Below are positions 52,952 to 60,495 of a DNA stretch of 64,000 bases, piece by piece. A program made the translations under genes and the position numbers. Under the pieces are notes generated by a model. That model saw only the letters and a program-made list of their open reading frames with translations. It ran no database searches and was not told the origin of the DNA. Within the stretch, counting starts at the first letter, position 1; each line of letters opens with the position of its first letter. This DNA is from DASUAS01 sp963841415 (GTDB lineage: Bacteria > Actinomycetota > Acidimicrobiia > IMCC26256 > DASPTH01), in contig CAWJCN010000003.1 of NCBI GenBank assembly GCA_963841415.1, positions 744,001-808,000 on the forward strand, in the 5' to 3' direction.

Positions 52952-54129
52952 CCGTGCCCCAGACGCCCTACGTGAACGTCCTCGACCCGCAGTTCTACGT
53001 GGATCCGTGGGAGGCGTACCGGTGGTTGCGCGACGAGGCGCCCGTGTACTGGGACCCGGTGCAGCAGTTGTGGGTCGTCTCCCGCTACGACGACGTGATG
53101 ACGATCGAGAAGAACGGCGAGCGGTACTCGTCGTTCGCGGGATCGCGACCGCACATCGACCAGCGCGCCGACCGTTCGATGATCAACATGGACGACCCGG
53201 CGCACCAACAGCAGCGCACCGTCGTGTCGCGGCGCTTCAACCCCGGCGGTGTGAGGGGCCACGAGGACCACGTCCGCGCCATCGTCACCGAGATCCTCGA
53301 CGCGGTGGTGCCGCTCGGGGAGTGCGAGGTCGTCGAGTCCATCGCGTCGCGCCTCCCCGCGATCATGATCGGCGACCTGCTCGGCTACCCGCGCGAGATG
53401 TGGGAACTGCTCCGGTGGTGGTCGGAGCGCACCATGACCCTGGGTGGACTCAACATGGCCGGTGGCCCGCCCTACGTGTCGCACCCCGACGTCGTCCCCG
53501 TCATGCTCGACTTCTTCGAGCAGACCGGTGCGCTCGTCGAGGAACGCCGGCGCGAGCCGCGCGACGACCTCATCTCGGTGTGGATCGCCCAGGGGTGGGA
53601 GACCGGGCACGTGCTCGAGGAGACGTTGCTCCTGCTCGACGGCGGCGCGGAGACGACGCGCACCGTGATCGGCTCGATGATCCGCGAGCTCGCGCTGCAG
53701 CCCGACCAGCGCGCCTTGCTCGTGGCGCGACCCGAGTTGCTGGCCACGACCGCAGTGGAGGAGTTCATCCGCTGGGTGACGCCCATCCTCAACATGCGCA
53801 GGACCGTCATCGAGGAGCACGAGCTGCACGGGCAGACGCTGCGCGAAGGTGACCAGGTCGTGTTGATGTACGCAGCGGCCAACCGCGACCCGCGGGCCTT
53901 CACCGATCCCGCCCGCCTCGACGTCACCCGTCCCGACAACCGGCACGTGGCGTTCGGATTCGGCACCCACTTCTGCCTCGGTGCGTGGCTCGCCCGACTC
54001 GAGCTCCGGGTGATCTTCGAGGAATTTCTTGGGCGGATCCCCGAGTGGGAGCTGGTCGATCCCGACGAACCGCAGATCGTCCCCGCGACCTTCGCTCGCG
54101 CGTACGACCGCATCCGCATCCGCTACTAG
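52948..54129 (+). CDS. Cytochrome P450, CYP142-like
   Basis: 393 aa. I-helix LLDGGAETTRTV, ExxR in EEFIRWVTP, heme loop FGFGTHFCLGAWLARLEL. Blocks such as MINMDDPAHQQQRTVV and NMRRTVIEEHELHGQTL resemble mycobacterial CYP142, a steroid C26/27 hydroxylase; true substrate is not proven. Start ATG 52948 overlaps the mini-ORF A stop. Followed by DUF35 and a thiolase-like gene. Confidence 0.92.
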   Translation: MTVPQTPYVNVLDPQFYVDPWEAYRWLRDEAPVYWDPVQQLWVVSRYDDVMTIEKNGERYSSFAGSRPHIDQRADRSMINMDDPAHQQQRTVVSRRFNPGGVRGHEDHVRAIVTEILDAVVPLGECEVVESIASRLPAIMIGDLLGYPREMWELLRWWSERTMTLGGLNMAGGPPYVSHPDVVPVMLDFFEQTGALVEERRREPRDDLISVWIAQGWETGHVLEETLLLLDGGAETTRTVIGSMIRELALQPDQRALLVARPELLATTAVEEFIRWVTPILNMRRTVIEEHELHGQTLREGDQVVLMYAAANRDPRAFTDPARLDVTRPDNRHVAFGFGTHFCLGAWLARLELRVIFEEFLGRIPEWELVDPDEPQIVPATFARAYDRIRIRY

Positions 54130-54141
54130 AACGGAGCTCGC

Positions 54142-54558
54142 ATGCAAGTCCCGGTCGCTGATGGTGTGTTCACCTGGCCTGCCGAGGATCCTCAGTTGAT
54201 CGGCAGCCGCTGCGCCGATTGCGGGATGGTGACGTTCCCGACGCAGGACTCGTGCCCGCGGTGCGCGTCGACCGCGATGGACGAGATGTTGCTGGCGCGG
54301 CGCGGCTCGTTGTGGGCGTGGACCACGCAGTCGTTTCCGCCTCCGCCGCCCTACTCGGGTCCGGCGGGGAAGGACTTCGTGCCGTTCGGGGTCGGCTACG
54401 TGGAGCTGCCGGGCGAGGTGAAGGTCGAGTCGCGCCTCACCGAGGCGGATCCGTCGGTGTTGCGCAACGGCATGGAGATGGAGCTGGTGATCGTGCCGTT
54501 CCGCACGGACGACGACGGCAACGAGGTCGTGACGTTCGCGTTTCGGCCCGTCGCCTGA
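54142..54558 (+). CDS. DUF35/Zn-ribbon OB-fold protein, partner of thiolase-like enzyme
   Basis: 138 aa. N-terminal zinc ribbon CADCGMVTFPTQDSCPRC (two CxxC), then OB-fold strands LWAWTTQSF, VGYVELPGEVKVESRL and a C-terminal VVTFAFRP. In steroid catabolism DUF35 domains bind thiolase-fold aldolases (ChsH2/Ltp2) and channel acyl-CoA. Here it is free-standing, 12 bases after the P450. GGAGC precedes ATG 54142. Stop is followed by GGGAGG and mini-ORF B. Confidence 0.92.
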   Translation: MQVPVADGVFTWPAEDPQLIGSRCADCGMVTFPTQDSCPRCASTAMDEMLLARRGSLWAWTTQSFPPPPPYSGPAGKDFVPFGVGYVELPGEVKVESRLTEADPSVLRNGMEMELVIVPFRTDDDGNEVVTFAFRPVA

Positions 54559-54574
54559 GAGGGAGGACGCAGAC

Positions 54575-54667
54575 ATGAGCGGAGTGACTGCGAGCCGGGT
54601 ATCCCGGCTCGCAACGGAGCGGGGGCCGAGCGCCCCGGTGCGTAGCACCATGAGCGGAAGAGGATGA
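54575..54667 (+). CDS. Element B mini-ORF, copy 1 (30 aa)
   Basis: A 30-aa ORF with its own strong Shine-Dalgarno (GGGAGG, ten bases upstream) and an ATGA overlap with the thiolase-like gene start at 54664. Peptide begins MSGVTASRVSRLATERG; the copy at 60394-60495 shares RVSRLAT and a similar start. The DNA also forms a perfect 10-bp hairpin GCGAGCCGGG/CCCGGCTCGC (54590-54612) and a second GGTGC/GCACC. Either a small peptide or a translated structured spacer; function unknown. Confidence 0.55.
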   Translation: MSGVTASRVSRLATERGPSAPVRSTMSGRG

Positions 54668-55814
54668 GCATGGACGTCGCCATCGTCGGGGTGGGCCTCC
54701 ACCCGTTCGGCCGCTTCGGGGAGACCACCGGCATCGAGATGGGCGCGGTCGCCATCCGCCGCGCGCTCGCCGACGCCGGGGTGACCTGGAGCGACATCCA
54801 GTTCGCGTTCGCCGGGAGCTACGAGATCGACAACCCCGACGCGGTCGTCGCGCTGTTGGGTCTCACCGGCATCCCGTTCACGGACGTGTACAACGGCTGC
54901 GCGACCGCGGCGAGCGCGCGCTCACGTTGGCCGCGAACACGATCCGCCTGGGCGACCACGACCTCGGCATCGCGGTGGGCATGGACAAGCACCCGCCGGG
55001 TGCGTTCGGTGCCGATCCGCGCCTGTACGCGTGCCCGTCGTGGTACGGCGACCTTGGGCAGTTCGTCACCACCAAGTTCTTCGGCATGAAGATCAACAAG
55101 TACATGGCCGACCACGGCATCTCGGCGTCGACGTTGGCGAAGGTGGCGGCAAAGAATTACCGCAACGGCTCGCTGAACCCGAACGCGTTCCGGCGCAAGC
55201 CGCTGTCGGAGGAGGAGATCCTCGGCTCGGCGATGCTCAACTACCCGCTCACGCAGTACATGTTCTGCAGCCCCGACGAGGGTGCAGCGGCCGTCGTGCT
55301 GTGCAAGGCGGAGCACGCGCACCGTTACACCGACACGCCCGTCTACCTGCGCGCCACCACGGTGCGCACCCGCCGGTTGGGCGCGTTCGAGGTGCACAGC
55401 CCGTGGTTGCCCCTCGAGCAGACGCCGGGGCCGACGGTCGACGCGTCGCGCCAGGCGTACGAGATGGCAGGCATCGGGCCCGAGGACGTCGACGTCATCC
55501 AGCTGCAGGACACCGACGCCGGGGCCGAGGTGATCCACCTGGCCGAGAACGGCTTCTGCGCCGACGGCGAGCAGGAGGCGTTGATCGCCGACGGCGCCAC
55601 CGAGGTCGACGGGCCGTTGCCGGTCAACACCGACGGCGGCCTCATCGCCAATGGCGAGCCCATCGGCGCGTCGGGCCTGCGCCAGATCCACGAGGTCGTG
55701 CGTCAGCTCCGCGGTCAGGCGGGCGACCGCCAGGTGCCCGGCAACCCCAAGGTGGGATACACCCAGCTCTACGGCGCCCCCGGCACCGCCGGCGTCTCCA
55801 TCCTGTCTCGCTAG
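54664..55814 (+). pseudogene. Thiolase-fold lipid-transfer/aldolase-like protein, frameshifted
   Basis: The 5' frame (ATG 54664) gives VAIVGVGLHPFGRF and the Cys region YNGCATAAS, then diverges near 54920; the rest (ANTIRLGDHDLGIAVGMDKH to the end GTAGVSILSR) is in another frame to 55814. Losing the extra CG of GCGCGC (or adding one base) restores ~382 residues. The canonical thiolase His motif is GEPIGASG instead of GHPxGATG and the terminal CxGxG Cys is absent, so even when intact it is probably not a classical thiolase but an Ltp2-like retro-aldolase or acyl-transfer protein paired with the DUF35 protein. Confidence 0.8.
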
Positions 55815-55830
55815 TCCCGATCCCGTCCGA

Positions 55831-55875
55831 TTTGGCGCTGTTCGTGTGCCGCGACGGCACACCAGCAACGCCAAA
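55831..55875. terminator. Bidirectional terminator hairpin
   Basis: TTTGGCG pairs with CGCCAAA, then after a 6x6 internal loop GTGTGCC pairs with GGCACAC around GCGAC. It lies between the convergent thiolase-like gene (ends 55814) and SDR (ends 55894). A/T bases at both ends suit termination in both directions. Confidence 0.75.
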
Positions 55876-55893
55876 ACAGGGTGGGGCGGGGGG

Positions 55894-56682
55894 TCAGCCG
55901 AAGAGCTCGCCGGCGTTCACGTCGAGGGTGGCGCCGGTGATGCCCGAGGCGCGGTCGGAGGCGAGGAACAGGACGGCGTTGGCGACCTCGTCCTCCGTGG
56001 CGATGCGGCGCAGTGCCATCTCGTGGGTCTGCGCGGCGAGTTGTTCGTCGTAGGTCACGCCGTTCGTCGCCGCGTTGCCCTCGATCCAGCGGCGGACTCC
56101 CTCGCCCAGGATGGCGCCGGGCGCGACCGCGTTCACCCGGATCCCGTGCGTACCGAGCTCGTCGGCCAACGCCCAGCCGAGGCGGTGCATGGCGGCCTTG
56201 CCGGCCGCGAAGTCGCTGCGTCCACCGTGGGCGAGTCGGCTGGTCATCGACGTGACGTTCACGATCGCGCCCGTGCCGGCGGCGATCATGTACGGCGCGA
56301 CGTACCGGCACGTGAGCAGCGTGCCGTACGCGCCGGCGTCGACGCTGCGGCGCCACGCGTCCAGGTCGTCGTCGTCCATGTCGACGACGGGTCCACCGGG
56401 ACCGGGTGGGAATGCCGCGTTCACGAGCACGTCGATCCGCCCGAACTCCTGATGGGCTCGATCGGCGAGGGCCCGTACCTGATCGCGATCGGAGACATCG
56501 GTCGCCACCGTCAGGACGCGTCGATCGTGCGCGCGTACGTCGTCGGCGATCGACGCCAACGTCGTTTCCGTGCGGGCGGCGAGCACGAGGTCGGCGCCGT
56601 CCTCAGCGCTGCGGCGGGCGAGCGTCGCGCCCAACCCCGGTCCCGCGCCGACGATCATCACGACGAGCCCGTCGACGAACAT
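55894..56682 (-). CDS. SDR family oxidoreductase
   Basis: 262 aa. VGAGPGLGATLARR is the NAD motif, NAAFPPGPGG, NVTSMTSRL with catalytic Ser, and the Lys region AAGKAAMHRLGWALADEL where the usual Tyr is Phe (SDFAAGKAA), so the catalytic Tyr is missing or shifted. It may bind rather than reduce its substrate. GGAGG precedes ATG 56682. Last gene of the minus-strand operon 55894-61559. Confidence 0.85.
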   Translation of the reverse strand: MFVDGLVVMIVGAGPGLGATLARRSAEDGADLVLAARTETTLASIADDVRAHDRRVLTVATDVSDRDQVRALADRAHQEFGRIDVLVNAAFPPGPGGPVVDMDDDDLDAWRRSVDAGAYGTLLTCRYVAPYMIAAGTGAIVNVTSMTSRLAHGGRSDFAAGKAAMHRLGWALADELGTHGIRVNAVAPGAILGEGVRRWIEGNAATNGVTYDEQLAAQTHEMALRRIATEDEVANAVLFLASDRASGITGATLDVNAGELFG

Positions 56683-56692
56683 CTCGGCCTCC

Positions 56693-57829
56693 TCACCACA
56701 CCCTGGGCTCGCGCAAGTGACCGCGGAAGTGCGTCGTGAAGGGATCCGCGTCGTCGAACTGACGGGCGACGAGGTAACCCGTGCCCATCCAGCCGCGCCG
56801 CGTCCACTTGCCGTACGAGATGCGCGTGCCCGGCGCACCACTCGCCGCCGGCAGCATCTTCACCCGCTCCAGCGCGTCGCGCACGCCGCGTGGCGACAGC
56901 GGCTTGGCGTCGGCCAGCGCCTGCACGACGATGGTGGCGAAGTCGCGCGACAGGCCCGGCGCGTAGTAACGGGGACGGCGTCCGTAGCGCGCTTCGAAGT
57001 GGTCGAGGAAGGCGTGCCCGACCGGGTTCGCCTCGTCGAACACGTCGAGGCCGATCCAACCCAGGTACGCCTCTCGCACCGACCGCGAGATGAAGGCGTC
57101 CTGCCAGGCGGTGCCGGTGTACCTCGGCGGTGTCCAACCGAGCTCGGCCAACGCCGCGTTGAGGCGCATCACGCCGAACCCGAACCCGAGGCTCACCAGC
57201 GCGTCCGGCGACGCCGCGTGCATCCGTGCCGCGCTGGCCGACAGGTCGGCACCGGTGGTGGGGATGCGTTCTTCGACGGCGATCGTCAGCCCTTCGACCT
57301 TCGCCGCCCGCCGGAAGAACGAGAGGTACTGCTCGCCGATGAGCGACTCCTCGACCAGCACCCCGACTCGACGGTGGTCGTCGTGGGCCATGAGGTTGGC
57401 GAGCACGTACGGCTCGTCGGGCAGCGAGCCCGAGGAGAGCCCGAAGCTCCACTTGCCGAGCCAGTCATCGCTGCCGCACCACGAGATGGCGGGCGTGCGA
57501 CCCTCGCGGTCGAGGTACGCACGGATCGGGATCGCGTTCTCGGAGATCATCGGGCCGATGATCACGAGGCATCCCTCGTCGACGAGCGCGCGTGTCGCCT
57601 CGATCGCAGAGTGCACCGAGCCGCGGGGAAGGCCCTCGCCGCTCCGGTGCACGATCTCGACGCGACGGTCGAGCACCGCGGACGCGTGCGCGTCGTCGAA
57701 CACGAGCTGCACGGCGTCGAAGAAGTCGCGCTCGAAGTCCCACTCGTCGGGCGCCGGCGGGAACACGAAGTCGAAGAGCACGCCGACCTTGATCGGCTGC
57801 TGCGCGGCGGCGACCGACACCTCAGCCAC
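56693..57829 (-). CDS. Substrate-binding-protein-like (type I periplasmic fold) without signal peptide
   Basis: 378 aa. Typical fold blocks: KVGVLFDFVFPP, VIIGPMISENAIPI, RRVGVLVEESLIGEQYLSFF, GWIGLDVFDEANP. N-terminus MAEVSVAAAQQPIK has no signal peptide and no upstream in-frame extension adds one (GTG 57829 with GGAGAGG just before). It may be a cytoplasmic sensor or carrier of acyl-CoA-type ligands rather than a transporter component. It sits between FadD19-like and SDR genes in one operon. Confidence 0.8.
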   Translation of the reverse strand: MAEVSVAAAQQPIKVGVLFDFVFPPAPDEWDFERDFFDAVQLVFDDAHASAVLDRRVEIVHRSGEGLPRGSVHSAIEATRALVDEGCLVIIGPMISENAIPIRAYLDREGRTPAISWCGSDDWLGKWSFGLSSGSLPDEPYVLANLMAHDDHRRVGVLVEESLIGEQYLSFFRRAAKVEGLTIAVEERIPTTGADLSASAARMHAASPDALVSLGFGFGVMRLNAALAELGWTPPRYTGTAWQDAFISRSVREAYLGWIGLDVFDEANPVGHAFLDHFEARYGRRPRYYAPGLSRDFATIVVQALADAKPLSPRGVRDALERVKMLPAASGAPGTRISYGKWTRRGWMGTGYLVARQFDDADPFTTHFRGHLREPRVW

Positions 57830-57871
57830 CCCGTACCTCTCCGGTCGTGTGCATCTGTCGCCCTCCGTCCT

Positions 57872-59527
57872 TCAGCTGCCGGCCGCGTCGACGGCATCGG
57901 CGGCGCGCTCACGCGCCCATCGGTAGTCGGCTTTGCCGTTGGCGTGGCGCCGCACCTCGTCGACGAAGAGGAACGCGCGGGGCGCCTTGTAGCGGGCGAG
58001 GCGCGCCGTGCACCACGCCCGCAGCTCGGCGGGCGTGGGAACACCGTGCGACGCCGGCTGCACCACGGCGACGACCTCCTGCCCGAAGCGCTCGTGGGGG
58101 CGGCTGGTGACCAGCGCGTCGACGACGTCGTCGTGCTGCTTGAGCACGTCCTCCACCTCTTCGACGAACACCTTCTCGCCGCCCGTGTTGACGACGAGCG
58201 AGTCGCGCCCCAGCAGCAGGACCTTGCCGTCGGACGTGAAGCGAGCGCGGTCACCTGACACCGCGACCCGTACGCCCCCGACCTCGGGGAACGTCGCCCG
58301 GGTCATGGCCTCGTCGTCGAGGTACCCGAGGGGGACGTGGCCGGCGCGGACCATCCACCCGACCTCGTCGTCGTCGGGTGCGAGGAAGTGGCTGTGGTCG
58401 GCGGCGAGGATCCGCGCCGCCGGCGACAGCGTGAAGTGCTGCGTCTGCGCCACCCGACCCGACTGGTCGCCCGATCCCAGCACCCCGATCTCCGATGCGC
58501 CGTAGCCGTCGCGGATGGTGGTGTGCGGCAGCTGCTCGGCGAGCGCGTCCTTTGCCGCCACGCTCGTCGGGGTACCACCGGTGCCGAGCACGGCGAGCGC
58601 GGACAAGTCGTAGTCGCCGCGCTCGAGCTCCTCGACGAGGGGGCGCGCGTAGGCGTCACCGATGATGGTCATCATGTTGGCGCGTTCGCGCTCGGCGGTG
58701 GCCAGGATCGTCGCCGGGTCGAAGCGCTCGCGGTCGTCGTGCAAGACGACGGTGGCGCCCATGCCCGCAGCGAGGAACGCCGTCCATTGCGCGGCGACGT
58801 GCATGAGCGGCGAGGTCGGGAACCAGACGCCGGCGCCGGGCTGGGCGCGGGCGCGGACGGCGTCATCGTCGAGGTCGTCCGTCCCGCCGAACGCGGCGAC
58901 GAAGATGTCGCCCTGGCGCCACAACACCGCCTTCGGTCGTCCGGTGGTGCCGCCGGTGCACGCGATGTACACGTCGTCGGGCGTCGTGGCCTCGAGCGCC
59001 AGCGTGCCGCCGGCTCGCACGATGGTCTCGTAGTCGACTGCATCGGGAAGTGATGGTCCGCCACTCCCGTCGTCGACCTCGATCAACACGTCGAGTTGAT
59101 CGAGGATCTCGGCGAGCTGGGGTGCGAGCGCACGCTCGTACACGACCCCGCGGGCGCCGAGCATGCGCAGCAAGTCGGCGATCTCGGTGGCGGTGTACTG
59201 GTAGTTGACGTTGCACGGCACCGCGCGCGCCTGCCAGCCGGCAAGTACCGACTCGAGGTGCTCCGGCCGGTTGTGCAGCAGCAGGGCGATGCGATCCTGC
59301 CCGCACTCCCACGGCTCGAGGTCGCGCCGTTCACGGTGGGCGCCGACCCCCTGATCGTGGAGCCACGCGGCGAGCGCGTTCGCGCGCGTGGCGAACTCGC
59401 CGTAGGTCTCGCGCACGTCACCCCAGACGACGAGCTCGCGATCGGGAATCGCGGAGCACACGGTGTCGAACACCCGCGCCAACGGCCATTCAGTGGACAC
59501 GACGACCCTTGTGGAAGGCGCGGCCAT
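57872..59527 (-). CDS. Acyl-CoA synthetase, FadD19-like
   Basis: 551 aa ligase. IACTGGTTGRPKAVLWRQGDIF, DGYGASEIGVLG, and C-terminal VNTGGEKVFVEEVEDVLKQHDDVVDALV then HANGKADYRWARE, closely recalling mycobacterial FadD19, the steroid side-chain CoA ligase. The start ATG 59527 lies in the arm of a 9-bp inverted repeat; GTG 59500 is an alternative. Follows the enoyl-CoA hydratase gene by 63 bases in the same operon. Confidence 0.87.
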   Translation of the reverse strand: MAAPSTRVVVSTEWPLARVFDTVCSAIPDRELVVWGDVRETYGEFATRANALAAWLHDQGVGAHRERRDLEPWECGQDRIALLLHNRPEHLESVLAGWQARAVPCNVNYQYTATEIADLLRMLGARGVVYERALAPQLAEILDQLDVLIEVDDGSGGPSLPDAVDYETIVRAGGTLALEATTPDDVYIACTGGTTGRPKAVLWRQGDIFVAAFGGTDDLDDDAVRARAQPGAGVWFPTSPLMHVAAQWTAFLAAGMGATVVLHDDRERFDPATILATAERERANMMTIIGDAYARPLVEELERGDYDLSALAVLGTGGTPTSVAAKDALAEQLPHTTIRDGYGASEIGVLGSGDQSGRVAQTQHFTLSPAARILAADHSHFLAPDDDEVGWMVRAGHVPLGYLDDEAMTRATFPEVGGVRVAVSGDRARFTSDGKVLLLGRDSLVVNTGGEKVFVEEVEDVLKQHDDVVDALVTSRPHERFGQEVVAVVQPASHGVPTPAELRAWCTARLARYKAPRAFLFVDEVRRHANGKADYRWARERAADAVDAAGS

Positions 59528-59565
59528 GGTCCCGCGTCTCGGGGGGAGCCGCAGGAACCATGGCC
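59522..59565 (-). promoter_or_regulatory. Inverted repeat enclosing a start codon
   Basis: GGCCATGGT (59522-59530) and ACCATGGCC (59557-59565) are a perfect 9-bp inverted repeat with a 26-base spacer. In the transcript the FadD19-like AUG lies in one arm, so the hairpin could limit its translation; the other arm also contains an AUG that opens a 23-codon out-of-frame ORF. Confidence 0.35.
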
Positions 59566-59590
59566 ACGAACGAAGACCGGGGAGACCCGT

Positions 59591-60397
59591 TCACCGGCCT
59601 TTGAACTCGGGTGGGCGGCGCTCGACGTAGGCGGTCATCGCTTCGCGGATGTCTTCCGTGCCGACGTTGACGCTCTGCGCCAGGGCTTCGGTCTCGAGCG
59701 CCTGTGCGAGTGAGCCGCCGCCCGCGTTGTCGAGCTCGCGCTTGGTCATCGAGAGCGCCAGGGGAGGACCGGCCGCGATCGTGTTGGCCAGCTCCGCGGT
59801 GGCGCCGTCGAGCTCGTCGACCGGCACGACGCGGTTCACCAGCCCGAGGTCGTACGCCTCGGGTCCCGGAACCATGCGCGCGGTGAGCGCCAGCTCCTTC
59901 GCCCGGTGGATGCCGATGCGCTGGCGCAGCAGCCACGAGGTTCCGAAGTCGAGGCTGATGCCCCGCTTGGCGAAGATGGCGGAGAAGAGGGCGCGGTCGG
60001 AGCACACGGTGAGGTCGCAGGCGAGTGACAGGCCGAAGCCGGCTCCGACCGCGACACCGTCGACGCGGGCGATCGTCGGCACGGGGCTGCCGTGGACCGC
60101 GAGGACCGCGTCGCCGAGGACCCGCATGCCCGCCAGCTGGTTGCCCATCGGGCTGCTGCCGCCACCCGAGCCGCCCGCGCTGCTGAGGTTGGCGCCCGCG
60201 CAGAAGTCGGAACCGGCGCCGGTGAGCACGATCGTGCGTGTGCCCGAGTACGCGAGGCGCCGGAAGGTCTCGCCGATGGCCACCCACATGTCGCCGGTGC
60301 ACGCGTTCTTCGTCTCCGGACTGTCGATGGTGACGGTGGTGACGTGGCCGTCGGCGGTGACCGTGACGTTCGGATGAAGCGCGGGAAGGTCAGTCAC
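59591..60397 (-). CDS. Enoyl-CoA hydratase/isomerase (crotonase) family protein
   Basis: 268 aa crotonase. Oxyanion-hole blocks GAGSDFCAGANLSSAG and VDGVAVGAGFGLSLACDLTVCSD, FAKRGISLDFGTSWLL. Starts at GTG 60397 overlapping mini-ORF B's TGA (GTGA). Hydrates or isomerises an enoyl-CoA in the same pathway as the FadD19-like ligase. Confidence 0.9.
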   Translation of the reverse strand: MTDLPALHPNVTVTADGHVTTVTIDSPETKNACTGDMWVAIGETFRRLAYSGTRTIVLTGAGSDFCAGANLSSAGGSGGGSSPMGNQLAGMRVLGDAVLAVHGSPVPTIARVDGVAVGAGFGLSLACDLTVCSDRALFSAIFAKRGISLDFGTSWLLRQRIGIHRAKELALTARMVPGPEAYDLGLVNRVVPVDELDGATAELANTIAAGPPLALSMTKRELDNAGGGSLAQALETEALAQSVNVGTEDIREAMTAYVERRPPEFKGR

Positions 60398-60495
60398 GCT
60401 TGTCCGCTCTCGGCTTGCGCCGGGCCGCGCTGCTCCAAGGTCGGCGACCGCTTCGTTGCGAGCCGGGAGACCCGAACGCTTGCCACTTCGCTCAT
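60394..60495 (-). CDS. Element B mini-ORF, copy 2 (33 aa)
   Basis: ATG 60495 overlaps the stop of the upstream gene (ATGA) and its own TGA overlaps the hydratase GTG (GTGA), so the 33-aa ORF is coupled on both sides. Peptide begins MSEVASVRVSRLATKRSP. Compared with the copy at 54575, the RVSRLAT block is identical in sequence apart from one silent change (GTA/GTC), while the rest differs. In-frame conservation and double coupling favour real translation, but no function is known. Confidence 0.55.
   Translation of the reverse strand: MSEVASVRVSRLATKRSPTLEQRGPAQAESGQA

Noticed and set aside
52765..54702. Long minus-strand open frame opposite the CYP142-like gene
   Set aside because: Composition artefact; overlaps TetR, P450 and DUF35 genes with strong motifs.
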